Part shown: one piece after another, positions 25,820 through 34,990 of the stretch
Numbering within the stretch: position 1 is the stretch's first letter
How the letters are laid out: each line of letters begins with the position of its first letter
Assembly (NCBI GenBank): GCA_964404985.1
Contig: CAYOMD010000010.1
Location: 1 to 64,000 of the forward strand
DNA: 64,000 nucleotides
Source of the DNA: Hankyongella sp964404985
GTDB lineage: Bacteria > Pseudomonadota > Alphaproteobacteria > Sphingomonadales > Sphingomonadaceae
Reading direction: 5' to 3'
Position numbers and translations under genes: made by a program
Notes under the pieces: model-generated
What the model was told of the DNA's origin: nothing
The model's input: only the letters and a program-made list of their open reading frames with translations
The model's database searches: none

Positions 25820-26047
25820 GAAACCCTATCGTGACTGGCCGCTCAGCAGCGGATGAGACTGGACCCCGCAAAAGTGCGTGGTAGCTTTCAACATAGCATT
25901 GGCGCTTGCACCCGCAACACCCCCTTGCGCACGATAATCATGCCATCAATGCTGAGGCGCTTGATCCCGATTGTGGGTCGCATTTAAGGCGATATGCACT
26001 AAAAGCATCAGAACAGGCCACATTCGGCATGGCGGGAGACATCAGGC

Positions 26048-28237
26048 TTGCAGCGCTTCTGGACGACCACAGCAATAGCGCTCGCACTGGGCTGCGCGCA
26101 GGCACAGGCACAAGAGGCAGGTACTGCGGATAGTCCGCCGATCAGCTTCGAGGCCGACAGCCTGGACTATAACGACACCAGCGAAATCGTGACCGCGCGC
26201 GGCAACGTGATGGCCGCGCGCAACGGCTACCGGTTGCAGGCGGACGAGGTGATCTACAATCGCACCAGCGGTAGCGTGGAGGCGCGTGGTAACGTCCGGA
26301 TGTGGGACCCTGAGGGCAATCTCGCGCGGGCCGAGCGGGCCGAGCTGACCGACACCTTGAAGGACGGCGTTGTCTACAATCTGCTGCTGATGCTCGATGA
26401 AGGCACCCGGCTGGCGGCGGGTAGCGGCCTGCGTGCCGACCCGATCAATCGCTTCGAGCGGGTGGTCTATTCGCCTTGCGCGATCTGTGTCGATGAGTCA
26501 GGCGAGCAGCCGCCGGTCTGGCGCATCAAGGCGCGCCGTGTCACCTATGACGAAACCCGCAAGCGTTTCTACTTTGAAGGCGCACGGCTGGAGATGCTGG
26601 GTGTGCCGGTCCTGTTCACACCAGGGCTTTCGACACCGGCACCGGATGTGAAACGCGCAACCGGTCTGCTCGGCCCGAACTTCTACACGGATGCAGAACT
26701 CGGGGTCGGCTTCGATCTGCCGGTGTTCATTGCGCTGTCGCCCCAGCGTGACCTGACCGTGACGCCAACTTTCTATTCCGGCGTTACCCCTCTCCTAGGA
26801 CTAGAATATCGCGAGCAGGTCTCGACCGGCGTACTAACCCTGGGTGGTACCGCCACCTATACCGCACAGCGCGATGCATTCGGCAACCGCAGCGGCGGCA
26901 ATGAGTTGCGCGGCTATGTCTATTACGGCGGCTTGCTGCAACATGCACCACGCTGGCGCTCGACCATCAGCGGCAGCGTCTCGACCGACGACACCTTCCT
27001 GCGCCGCTACAACATCAATGAAGACGATACGCTGCGCAGCAACTACCGACTCGAATATTTCGGCGACCGCAGCTATTTCTCGGCCAACCTCTGGGGCTTC
27101 CAGGGCCTGCGCCTGACCGACCAGCAGGGGCTGATCCCCTTCGTCCTGCCGCAGCTGGATTATCGCTGGGCGAGCACACCGGACCCAGACTGGGGGCAGG
27201 TCAGCGTGCGGGCGAACACCCTCTCGATCTTCCGGTCTGACGGCGGTGACACCAACCGTGGCTCTCTGAGTGTGCAATGGCGGCAGACCCGCTATGGCAC
27301 CTGGGGTCAGGTGTGGACGAACACTGCGCTTGGCCGGGGCGATGTGTATTCCAATACCCGCGGTGACCGTCTGAGTGTGCGCCCGGAAGATACGGGCGAG
27401 ACCGGATGGTTCGGTCGTGTTCTTCCGACGCTGGCCTCAACCTTGTCTTTGCCGCTCGCCGGACCGGCACTCGGCGGCGTCCAGACGGTCGAGCCGATTG
27501 TGCAGCTGGTCGTGGCCCCAAACACCAACAATTCGCCTTTTCCCAATGAGGACAGTCGGGCCTTCGATCTGGATAGTATCAGCCTGTTTGAGATTGACCG
27601 TGCACCAGGGCTGGACCGGGTCGAGGGCGGCGGAAGAGTCACATACGGCCTGCGCTGGTCGCTCGATCAGCGGGACTGGCAGATACGCACGGAAGTCGGA
27701 CAGAGCTATCGCCTGTACGGCGACTCTCCGTTCCTTGACGGGACCGGGCTTCCCATTGGTCGCTCCGACATCGTCGGTCGCACCTCGCTGCGCTTCCGCG
27801 ACTGGGTCGACCTGATCCACCGTTACCGGCTGGACCGCGACAGCCTGGCCATCCGGCGAAACGAGATCGATCTGCGCTTTGGAACTGCCCGCACCTTCGG
27901 CACCATAGGCTATAGCAAACTCAACCGCGATATCCTGAACAACGAGCTGGAGGATCGTGCGGAACTTCGCCTGTCCACTCGGGTGCAGATCGCAAAATAC
28001 TGGTCCATGTTCTCCAGCAGCATTATCGACGTCACCCGGTCCGACGCCGTGACGATCCCGCAGCAGGATGGTTTTGCGCCGATTCGCCAGACCGGCGGTA
28101 TTTCTTATGAGGACGAATGCTTTGCCTTCTCCTTGGGCGTGAAACGCAATTTCACGCAGGATCGGGATTTTCAGCGCGGCACCACGGTGCTTATCCGGCT
28201 TGCATTCAAAACTGTTGGCGGCTGGTCGCGGCAATAG
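26048..28237 (+). CDS. lptD: LPS-assembly outer-membrane protein LptD
   Basis: A 729-residue LptD, the barrel that inserts lipopolysaccharide in the outer leaflet with LptE. A signal peptide (to about residue 22, ending AQAQA) is followed by an OstA-like jellyroll domain (DSLDYNDTSEIVTARGN..., about 33-140), the conserved YSPCAIC region, and a long beta-barrel rich in aromatic and Arg/Asp residues. The start is taken as TTG with GGGAG nine bases upstream; no in-frame ATG precedes the signal peptide. It begins the lptD-surA-pdxA-rsmA block. Confidence 0.93.
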   Translation: MQRFWTTTAIALALGCAQAQAQEAGTADSPPISFEADSLDYNDTSEIVTARGNVMAARNGYRLQADEVIYNRTSGSVEARGNVRMWDPEGNLARAERAELTDTLKDGVVYNLLLMLDEGTRLAAGSGLRADPINRFERVVYSPCAICVDESGEQPPVWRIKARRVTYDETRKRFYFEGARLEMLGVPVLFTPGLSTPAPDVKRATGLLGPNFYTDAELGVGFDLPVFIALSPQRDLTVTPTFYSGVTPLLGLEYREQVSTGVLTLGGTATYTAQRDAFGNRSGGNELRGYVYYGGLLQHAPRWRSTISGSVSTDDTFLRRYNINEDDTLRSNYRLEYFGDRSYFSANLWGFQGLRLTDQQGLIPFVLPQLDYRWASTPDPDWGQVSVRANTLSIFRSDGGDTNRGSLSVQWRQTRYGTWGQVWTNTALGRGDVYSNTRGDRLSVRPEDTGETGWFGRVLPTLASTLSLPLAGPALGGVQTVEPIVQLVVAPNTNNSPFPNEDSRAFDLDSISLFEIDRAPGLDRVEGGGRVTYGLRWSLDQRDWQIRTEVGQSYRLYGDSPFLDGTGLPIGRSDIVGRTSLRFRDWVDLIHRYRLDRDSLAIRRNEIDLRFGTARTFGTIGYSKLNRDILNNELEDRAELRLSTRVQIAKYWSMFSSSIIDVTRSDAVTIPQQDGFAPIRQTGGISYEDECFAFSLGVKRNFTQDRDFQRGTTVLIRLAFKTVGGWSRQ

Positions 28238-28307
28238 CACGGCAAGCTGCGCACCCCCTGAAGCTTGGCAGTTGATCAATACCCCGTCAGTCGGGTATCT
28301 GTGAGGC

Positions 28308-29630
28308 ATGATGAACAAAATGTTTCGCCGCACCACTGCGGCTCTGGCAATCGCAGCATTGCTGACCCCTGCCCTTGCTGTCGCTCAGTCCGCCAATCCG
28401 GCTGGTCTCAACGTTCGCGACTTTCAGGTCCTCACCAAGCCAGACCCACAAATTCGCAAGGCAACAGCAATCGTCAACGGTGCCGTGATCACAGATCTCG
28501 ACATCGACCAGCGCCTGGCCCTTGCGGTGGTCGCCTCCGGTGGCCGGATCGGCCAGCAGGAGCGTGAGCAGCTGCGCATTCAGGTTCTGCGCAACCTGAT
28601 CGACGAGAAACTGCAGATCGCCGAGGCGCGCGAGCAGGAAATCACCGTGGAGGAAGGTCAGGTCGAGGGAGCCTTTGCCCGGGTTGCCAAGAACTTCGGG
28701 CGATCCTCCGAGGCTTTTGCCCGCTACCTCAAGGATATCGGCACCTCTGCGCAAAGCCTGCGCGACCAGATTCGCGCGGAAGTCGCCTGGAGCCAGCTGA
28801 TGCGGCGGCGCGTCGAACCCTTCGTCAACGTTGGCGACGACGAAGTCAAAGCCGCGATGGACCGGATGGAGGCCTCAAAAGGGCAGCAGGAATATCGCCT
28901 GGGTGAAATCTTCATCGCGGCCTCACCCGAGCAGCTTGAGCGCGCGCGCACAACCGCCAACCGTATTGTCGAGCAAATCCGCAATGGTGCATCCTTCGTC
29001 GCCTATGCCCGGCAGTATTCGGAAGCCTCGACCGCCGCAGTCGGTGGTGACATGGGGTGGGTTATGAGCAGTCAGCTCAGCCCGGCACTGCGTACCGTTG
29101 CCGACAGCTTGCCCAAAGGGCAGATCAGCGATCCCCTGGAGATTGCTGGCGGTATTACCGTGCTGGCCAAGGTGGACCAGCGCGAAGTGATGGGCGCCGA
29201 CCCGAAAGACGCCGTGATCACCGCAAAGCAGATTTCCGTGCCTGTTGACGAGTCGCTGCCGGAGGCGGACCGACGCGCCGCCGTCGAGCGTATTCACAAG
29301 GCAACACGGGATTTCGGCGGCTGCGGCCGCGCCGAGGCTCTCGCCACCGAGCTTGGCGGGGGTGTAACCAATATCGACCCTCAGCCGCTTGGCCAGTTTT
29401 CAGAGGGCCTGCAGCCGCTGCTGGCCCAGCTTCAGATCGGCCAGGCAACCCCGGTGTTCGGCACCCAGAAGGATGCCCGTGTTCTGGTGCTATGCGGGCG
29501 CGACGAGCCGGAGAGCAAGGGGCCGTCCTTCGACCAGATCTATGCCCAGATGAACGAGGAGCGCGTCTCGCTCATGGCGCGGCGCTACCTGCGCGATCTG
29601 CGGCGTGACGCGATTGTCGACTATCGCTGA
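28308..29630 (+). CDS. surA: Periplasmic chaperone/peptidyl-prolyl isomerase SurA
   Basis: A 440-residue SurA with a signal peptide of about 28 residues (RTTAALAIAALLTPALAVAQS). A SurA N-terminal domain (AIVNGAVITDLDIDQRLAL..., about 47-150) and a parvulin-type rotamase domain (YRLGEIFIAASPEQ..., with GGDMGWVMSSQLSPAL) follow. The C-terminal part looks like a decayed second rotamase domain. It assists folding of outer-membrane barrels, which fits its place 70 bp after lptD. The 3' end overlaps pdxA by 26 bp. Confidence 0.94.
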   Translation: MMNKMFRRTTAALAIAALLTPALAVAQSANPAGLNVRDFQVLTKPDPQIRKATAIVNGAVITDLDIDQRLALAVVASGGRIGQQEREQLRIQVLRNLIDEKLQIAEAREQEITVEEGQVEGAFARVAKNFGRSSEAFARYLKDIGTSAQSLRDQIRAEVAWSQLMRRRVEPFVNVGDDEVKAAMDRMEASKGQQEYRLGEIFIAASPEQLERARTTANRIVEQIRNGASFVAYARQYSEASTAAVGGDMGWVMSSQLSPALRTVADSLPKGQISDPLEIAGGITVLAKVDQREVMGADPKDAVITAKQISVPVDESLPEADRRAAVERIHKATRDFGGCGRAEALATELGGGVTNIDPQPLGQFSEGLQPLLAQLQIGQATPVFGTQKDARVLVLCGRDEPESKGPSFDQIYAQMNEERVSLMARRYLRDLRRDAIVDYR

Positions 29631-30534
29631 CACCCCGCGTATCGCGGCAACCCTCGGCGATCCGGCAGGCATCGGCCCGGAAGTTCTGAAAGCGGCGGTG
29701 CAACAGGTCCCGATTGCCGTGATCGGGCCGGACTCCTGGCGCAGTCACTTCCCGGAGGGCACAGCCTGGCATGCAACGCCAGAGCACGGGCCGGTAACGC
29801 CGGGCGTGCCAAGCACCGCCAGTGCACGCATTGCCTATGATTGTCTGGAGATCGCCACCAGTCTGACAGCCCGTGGGGAGATCGATGCGCTGGTGACGGC
29901 ACCGGTCTCGAAAGCCAATCTCTATCCGTTGGGTTTTGTTTGGCCGGGCCAGACCGAATATCTCGCGCACCGTGCCGGCGTCCAGGATTTTGCCATGATG
30001 CTGGCTGGCCCTTCACTTAGGACTGTGCCGGTCACGATCCATATCCCCCTGTCTGAAGTGCCCCAGCAATTGACCCCTGCCCTGCTGGCCCGGAGGCTAC
30101 GGGTGACACACGCCGCGATGATCCGCGATTTTGCGATTGCCTCCCCCCGGATTGCCGTGGCCGGCCTCAATCCCCATGCCGGCGAAGGCGGCGCGCTCGG
30201 CGCAGAGGAGCAAACCATCATCGCACCGGTCCTGGAAGCCTTACGGGCGGAGGGGATGACTCTCATCGGGCCGCTGAGCGCCGATACGATGTTCCATGCC
30301 CATGCGCGCGCGCGCTACGACGTCGCGTTGTGCATGTACCACGACCAAGCGCTGATCCCGATCAAGACCCTCGATTTCGATGAAGGCGTCAACCTGACCC
30401 TTGGCCTGCCCTATGTGCGGGTCAGCCCGGACCATGGCACTGCCTTCGATATCGCCGGACGCGGCCTGGCCCGCCCGGACGCCATGATCGCCGCTGTGCG
30501 CATGGCGCAGAACTGTATCGTCAACCGGGCATGA
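29605..30534 (+). CDS. pdxA: 4-hydroxythreonine-4-phosphate dehydrogenase
   Basis: A 309-residue NAD-dependent enzyme for pyridoxal phosphate synthesis. The start motif TPRIAATLGDPAGIGPEVLK is clear. Metal-binding histidines lie in TEYLAHRAG, FHAHARARYDVALCMYHDQA and SPDHGTAFDIAG. The start is uncertain: GTG 29605 is used here, and TTG 29614 is equally possible; both lie within the end of surA. It overlaps rsmA by 4 bp. Confidence 0.95.
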   Translation: MTRLSTIADTPRIAATLGDPAGIGPEVLKAAVQQVPIAVIGPDSWRSHFPEGTAWHATPEHGPVTPGVPSTASARIAYDCLEIATSLTARGEIDALVTAPVSKANLYPLGFVWPGQTEYLAHRAGVQDFAMMLAGPSLRTVPVTIHIPLSEVPQQLTPALLARRLRVTHAAMIRDFAIASPRIAVAGLNPHAGEGGALGAEEQTIIAPVLEALRAEGMTLIGPLSADTMFHAHARARYDVALCMYHDQALIPIKTLDFDEGVNLTLGLPYVRVSPDHGTAFDIAGRGLARPDAMIAAVRMAQNCIVNRA

Positions 30535-31388
30535 CCCTCGATCTGCCGCCGTTGAGGGCTGTCATCGAGGCGCATGGTCTCTGGGCGCGCAAGGCGCTCG
30601 GCCAGAACTTCATCCTGGATCAGAACCTGCTGCGTCGCATTGTCAGCGCTGCCGGGCCGCTGGGCGGCGCAAACGTCTATGAGGTCGGGCCGGGGCCGGG
30701 CGGCCTTACCCGCGCTATCCTGGGGGCCGGAGCCGCCCAAGTCGTCGCGGTCGAGGCTGATCCGCGTTGTCATGAGGCACTAGCCAGCCTTGTTGAGGCT
30801 GCGCAGGGGCGGCTGGCGCTGGTTCAGGGCGATGCGCTGGCCTTTGATGCACAGTCGGCATTCGCCGGGGCACAGGCGCATATCATCGCCAACCTGCCCT
30901 ACAACATTGCCACACCACTCCTGGTCGGCTGGCTGACCGTTGACCCCTGGCCACCCTGGTGGGCCAGCCTGACCCTGATGTTCCAGAAGGAAGTGGCAGA
31001 GCGTATCGTTGCGGCCCCAGATACCGAGGCCTATGGGCGGCTGGCGGTGCTGGCGCAGTGGCGCGCGCAGGCGAAGATCGCCCTGACCGTCCCGCGCCAG
31101 GCCTTTGTCCCGCCGCCGAATGTCACCTCGGCTGTTGTGCATATTCGCCCCACCCAGCCCATCGGTGAAATCCGGGTGGCGACGCTTGAGCGCCTGACAG
31201 AGGCCGCGTTCGGGCAGCGCCGCAAGATGCTGCGCAGCTCCCTGAAGCGCTTCACGCCGGAGCCGGAAACCCTCCTGGATAAGGCCGGGATTGACAGTGC
31301 ACGCCGCGCAGAAACGCTGAGCATTGCCGAGTTTGTCACGCTGGCAAGGGTCGCCGAGTCAGGTCATGTCAATTTATCCAACCTCTGA
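30531..31388 (+). CDS. rsmA: 16S rRNA dimethyltransferase RsmA (KsgA)
   Basis: A 285-residue SAM-dependent enzyme that dimethylates two adjacent adenines near the 3' end of 16S rRNA. The motifs are ALGQNFILDQNLLRRI, the SAM site YEVGPGPGGLTRAIL, the catalytic ANLPYNIATPLL, and VPRQAFVPPPNVTSAVV. The length is normal. It is the last gene of the lptD block. A short hairpin CATCAC-GAC-GTGATG follows the stop, without a T-run. Confidence 0.96.
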   Translation: MTLDLPPLRAVIEAHGLWARKALGQNFILDQNLLRRIVSAAGPLGGANVYEVGPGPGGLTRAILGAGAAQVVAVEADPRCHEALASLVEAAQGRLALVQGDALAFDAQSAFAGAQAHIIANLPYNIATPLLVGWLTVDPWPPWWASLTLMFQKEVAERIVAAPDTEAYGRLAVLAQWRAQAKIALTVPRQAFVPPPNVTSAVVHIRPTQPIGEIRVATLERLTEAAFGQRRKMLRSSLKRFTPEPETLLDKAGIDSARRAETLSIAEFVTLARVAESGHVNLSNL

Positions 31389-31427
31389 TGCCATCACGAC
31401 GTGATGCCATCAAAGCCAGAATAGGGT

Positions 31428-31910
31428 CTACCGCTTGATTGATTTCGGTGCCAGCGCTGCACCTTTTTCGCGTGCTGCGGCGATCAGCGTGGAGATGCGA
31501 CGGGCCGGCGCGCAATCGCTCTTGCATACCTTGCGGATGCGATCGAGGTTCACTTGAGCCTGCGGCAGTTTGCCCTTGCCGACCAGCCCGGCCGCCTGGG
31601 CCTCAAGCGCATCGAGGTTGTTCGGTTCGACCTCCAGCGCTTCGCGGTAGAAGCTCAGCGCCTTGCCCGGCAGGCCCAGTGACTCATAGACGCGACCGAG
31701 ACCGATGTAGGCGGATACGTTTTTCGGGTCCGCCGCCAGCGCTGCCTCGTAAAGGTCTGCCGCTACAGTGGCTTGTCTGGCGCTCAATTGTGCATTGGCA
31801 TCCTGCATCAGCCGCTGCGACTCTGCGTTGACCACCGTGGCACTCGCCTGGGCAAGGTTCGGCAGCACGAGAAGGGCAGCGGCGAGGAAAAGGCGTGAAT
31901 GCGTGAACAT
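31428..31910 (-). CDS. Small exported TPR protein
   Basis: A 160-residue protein with a signal peptide (RLFLAAALLVLPNLAQASA). About two and a half tetratricopeptide repeats follow (LYEAALAADPKNVSAYIGLG, then ALSFYREALEVEPNNLDALE), and a Lys/Ala-rich tail has two Cys (CKSDC). It probably scaffolds a periplasmic complex; partner unknown. It lies 45 bp after rsmB in the same direction. Confidence 0.8.
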   Translation of the reverse strand: MFTHSRLFLAAALLVLPNLAQASATVVNAESQRLMQDANAQLSARQATVAADLYEAALAADPKNVSAYIGLGRVYESLGLPGKALSFYREALEVEPNNLDALEAQAAGLVGKGKLPQAQVNLDRIRKVCKSDCAPARRISTLIAAAREKGAALAPKSIKR

Positions 31911-31955
31911 AGGGTGATCCCGAAGCTGAAGCTCTGTGACTCTGCAGAGTAGACA

Positions 31956-33215
31956 CTAACAAACCCTGTCGAAGGCCGCGATGAAAAAGCCGTCGCACCC
32001 CAGGCGGTTCGGCGTCAGGCAAAGGCAGTCCGCCGAAAGTGTGCTGCGCGCGCGCTCCGGCAGACCCAGAGTCGCCGGTTCAAGAGTGACCGGCTTGAGG
32101 GCTGGCACCTCTTGCAGCACACGGGCGACGACATCCTCCCCTTCCTGTGGCAACAGGGAGCAAACCCCATAAAGAACCCGTCCACCCGGGCGGACAAGGT
32201 GTGCCGCAGTCCGCAGCAGTGCGACCTGCACATTGACAGCGCACGCGATGTCCTCGGCCTGCACGCGCCATCGCGCCTCCGGATTGCGCCGCCAGGTTCC
32301 AGTGCCAGTGCACGGCGCATCGACAGCAACCACATCGGCCAGCCCTGCAACACCGTCGAGGGCTGCGACCTGTTGCTCGAATGTATGCGGGATAACACGT
32401 CGTTCAATGAAGCCTGCCCCTTCACGCTCGGCGCGCGGCCTCAGCCGCTCCAGGCGCTCGGCAGACGTGTCACAGGCGACCAACCGCCCATGCCCGGCCA
32501 TCAGCATGGCAAAGCCCAGACTTTTGCCCCCGGCCCCTGCGCAAAGATCGACAACGGTCATGCCGGGCTCAACGCCAGCAGCGCGGCAGAAAATCTGGCT
32601 GGCCTCGTCCTGGACATCGACGAGACCTTCGATGAAGGCTGGCGTCGTCTCGATGCGCGCGCCAGACGGCAACCGTATCCCGAACGATGACAGCACGGAC
32701 GGCTCAGCCGCCAGGCCATCTGCCTCGAGGCGTGTCAGCACGCTTTCACGGGTCGTCTGCGCAATATTGACCCGCAGACAGAGCGCCGCACGCTCGCTTA
32801 GTGCTGCTCGCTCCTGTGCCGCTGTAGCACCCCATCGTCTCTCCCAGGCGTCACTCATGCACGGAGGGTCTAGCGGCACATCCTGCAGGAGATCGGCGTC
32901 TGCGCCCTCTGTCCCGAGCAATGCTGCCGGTGCATAGCCATCGGCACCGAAATGCGCGGCAAGTTCCGATGCGTGTTGTTGCGCATAGGCCAGCAGCGCG
33001 ATCCTCGGGGGATAATAGGCCGCACTGTAAGGCAGACGCCGCAGGACATCGAACAGCAAATCCCGGATCGCCTGCCGGTCACGCTTGCCGGCATAGCGAC
33101 GCTGCGCGAAGTACCGGCTGGCCATCATATCCGCAGGCAAGCCATGCTCCTCGGCCGCCTTGAAGACATCGCCGAGCAATTCGATTACGGCCTGGGTCCG
33201 GGCGGCAGGCGTCAT
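31956..33215 (-). CDS. rsmB: RsmB-like rRNA m5C methyltransferase
   Basis: A 419-residue NOL1/NOP2/Sun family protein with a NusB-like N-terminal RNA-binding domain (VIELLGDVFKAAEEHGLPADM...) and a SAM methyltransferase domain. That domain has VDLCAGAGGKSLGF, VDAPCTGTGTWRRNPEARW and the catalytic-Cys motif GVCSLLPQEGEDVV. RsmB methylates C967 of 16S rRNA in E. coli; other family members are possible. The stop codon is TAG within TAGTGTC, the same heptamer that ends the palindromic elements upstream of this gene. The start is not well supported by a Shine-Dalgarno sequence. Confidence 0.9.
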   Translation of the reverse strand: MTPAARTQAVIELLGDVFKAAEEHGLPADMMASRYFAQRRYAGKRDRQAIRDLLFDVLRRLPYSAAYYPPRIALLAYAQQHASELAAHFGADGYAPAALLGTEGADADLLQDVPLDPPCMSDAWERRWGATAAQERAALSERAALCLRVNIAQTTRESVLTRLEADGLAAEPSVLSSFGIRLPSGARIETTPAFIEGLVDVQDEASQIFCRAAGVEPGMTVVDLCAGAGGKSLGFAMLMAGHGRLVACDTSAERLERLRPRAEREGAGFIERRVIPHTFEQQVAALDGVAGLADVVAVDAPCTGTGTWRRNPEARWRVQAEDIACAVNVQVALLRTAAHLVRPGGRVLYGVCSLLPQEGEDVVARVLQEVPALKPVTLEPATLGLPERARSTLSADCLCLTPNRLGCDGFFIAAFDRVC

Positions 33216-33282
33216 GCAGGCATTCCATGCGAACCGGTGCGGGGCACTGGCAAAAAGTAAAAAGGAAAAACAGAATAAATAC

Positions 33283-33355
33283 TAGTGTCGTGGATTCGAA
33301 GTTCGCTTGATTGCTATATCGTGCGCGTAGGCGAACTTCGAATCCAAAACGACAC
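33283..33355. repeat. Palindromic hairpin element, rsmB-guaB spacer copy 1
   Basis: GTGTCG (33285-33290) and TGGATTCGAAGTTCGC (33291-33306) pair perfectly with GCGAACTTCGAATCCA (33331-33346) and CGACAC (33350-33355), with a 3-base AAA bulge on the right arm. The left end is preceded by TA; the right end has GA where TA would be expected. The loop is 24 bases, with no T-run in either direction. Confidence 0.85.
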
Positions 33356-33371
33356 GAGAAACAATGGGTTG

Positions 33372-33446
33372 CTAGTGTCCTAATCGAATCTGAAATCCGT
33401 CCTGCGCCTGATATCAAGGTGGCGGATTTCAGATTCGGGACACTAG
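33372..33446. repeat. Palindromic hairpin element overlapping guaB stop codon
   Basis: CTAGTGTCC (33372-33380) and CGAATCTGAAATCCG (33385-33399) pair perfectly with CGGATTTCAGATTCG (33423-33437) and GGACACTAG (33438-33446), with a 4-base bulge TAAT on the left arm. Both ends carry TA, as after insertion with TA duplication. On the minus strand the end reads TAGTGTCC, and this TAG is the guaB stop (33443-33445). Confidence 0.9.
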
Positions 33447-34912
33447 TGCGGGTAATTCGGGGCTTCGCGCGTGATCGTCACATCGTGCACATGGCTTTCC
33501 CGCAGCCCGGCGTTGGTGATGCGCACAAAGCGCGCCCGCGCCTGCAAATCCGCGATACTGGCAGCGCCCAGATAGCCCATCGCTGCTTTCACCCCACCAA
33601 CCAGCTGGTGCAGTACATCCCGCGCCGGGCCCTTGTAGGGGACCTGACCCTCGATACCCTCCGGCACCAGCTTCATATGGTCCTTGATATCCTGCTGAAA
33701 ATAGCGGTCTGCCGAGCCGCGCGCCATCGCCCCCAGAGAGCCCATGCCGCGATAGGCCTTGTAGGTGCGCCCCTGGAACAGGAACGTCTCTCCCGGCGTT
33801 TCCTCGGTGCCGGCCAGCATGGAGCCGACCATCACGGCGTTTGCCCCGGCAGCCAGTGCCTTTGCCACATCGCCCGAGGAGCGCATGCCGCCGTCTGCAA
33901 TGATCGGGATACCGGCCTTTCGCGTCACGCCCGCCACGGACATGATAGCCGTCAACTGCGGGACACCAACACCTGCAACAATACGCGTCGTGCAGATAGA
34001 GCCCGGCCCGATGCCGACCTTGATGCCATCAGCCCCGGCGTCGATCAGCGCCTGTGCCGCCTCGCCCGTGGCAACGTTGCCGGCAATCACCTGCACGGAG
34101 TTGGAGGCCGCCTTGATCCGCCGGACCACCTCGCTCACCCGCGCCGAGTGACCGTGAGCGGTATCGACCACGATCAGATCGCACTCGGCATCCAGCAGCG
34201 CCTCGAACCGCTCGAAGCCGCTGTCGCCGACGGTCGTCGCAGCGGCAACGCGCAGGCGGCCAGCTGCATCCTTGGTGGCGTTGGGGTAGGTCACCGCCTT
34301 TTCGATATCCTTGACGGTAATCAGACCGACACAGCGATAGTCCTCATCCACCACCAGAAGTTTTTCGATGCGCCGTTGGTGCAACAGGCGGCGGGCTTCA
34401 TCCTGGCTAACACCGGGCTTGACCACGGCCAGATTGTCCCGGGTCATCAGTTCGCGCACCGGCTGATCGGACGTCTCGGCAAAGCGGACGTCGCGGTTGG
34501 TCAGAATACCGATCAACTTGCCGGGCGTTCCCGGCGCGGAAGGCTCGACCACCGGAATGCCGGATATCCGGTGCCGGCGCATCAGCTCCCAGGCCTCGGC
34601 CAGCGTCTGGTCCGCAGTCATGGTGACCGGGTTGACCACCATGCCGGACTCAAAGCGTTTTACCTGGCGCACCATCTGCGCCTGTTCCTCGTTGGTCATG
34701 TTGCGATGGAGCACGCCGATGCCGCCGGACTGCGCCATGACGATCGCCATATCGGCTTCGGTCACGGTATCCATGGCGGAGGACAACACTGGGATATTCA
34801 ATGAAATTTCAGCCGTTATCCGCGTGGCGGTATCGGCCTGGCTCGGCAGCACATCGGACTCCGCCGGCACCAGCAGCACGTCGTCGAAAGTCAGGCCGAG
34901 GGGTAGCTCCAT
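33443..34912 (-). CDS. guaB: IMP dehydrogenase
   Basis: A 489-residue IMPDH that commits IMP to GMP synthesis. It shows the N-terminal LTFDDVLLVPAESDVLP, two CBS domains in the middle (about 95-200), the catalytic-Cys loop GPGSICTTRIVAGVGVPQ, the mobile flap YRGMGSLGAM, and VPYKGPARDVLHQLVGG. The normal length suggests that little or no C-terminal sequence was lost although the stop TAG is formed by a palindromic element. It precedes rsmB and follows rlmE by 78 bp. Confidence 0.97.
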   Translation of the reverse strand: MELPLGLTFDDVLLVPAESDVLPSQADTATRITAEISLNIPVLSSAMDTVTEADMAIVMAQSGGIGVLHRNMTNEEQAQMVRQVKRFESGMVVNPVTMTADQTLAEAWELMRRHRISGIPVVEPSAPGTPGKLIGILTNRDVRFAETSDQPVRELMTRDNLAVVKPGVSQDEARRLLHQRRIEKLLVVDEDYRCVGLITVKDIEKAVTYPNATKDAAGRLRVAAATTVGDSGFERFEALLDAECDLIVVDTAHGHSARVSEVVRRIKAASNSVQVIAGNVATGEAAQALIDAGADGIKVGIGPGSICTTRIVAGVGVPQLTAIMSVAGVTRKAGIPIIADGGMRSSGDVAKALAAGANAVMVGSMLAGTEETPGETFLFQGRTYKAYRGMGSLGAMARGSADRYFQQDIKDHMKLVPEGIEGQVPYKGPARDVLHQLVGGVKAAMGYLGAASIADLQARARFVRITNAGLRESHVHDVTITREAPNYPH

Positions 34913-34990
34913 TTCACTCTCATCACGCTGCGCCGCGTTCGTTCACTGGCGTGGATGCGGAGATAAAGATCATGGCCTCAAGCGCAAGGG

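Noticed and set aside
33283..33446. Reading the guaB-rsmB hairpins as ordinary Rho-independent terminators
   Set aside because: Neither hairpin is followed by a T-run on either strand, and the TA-bounded ends and tandem layout fit inserted elements better. A role in mRNA 3' ends remains possible.
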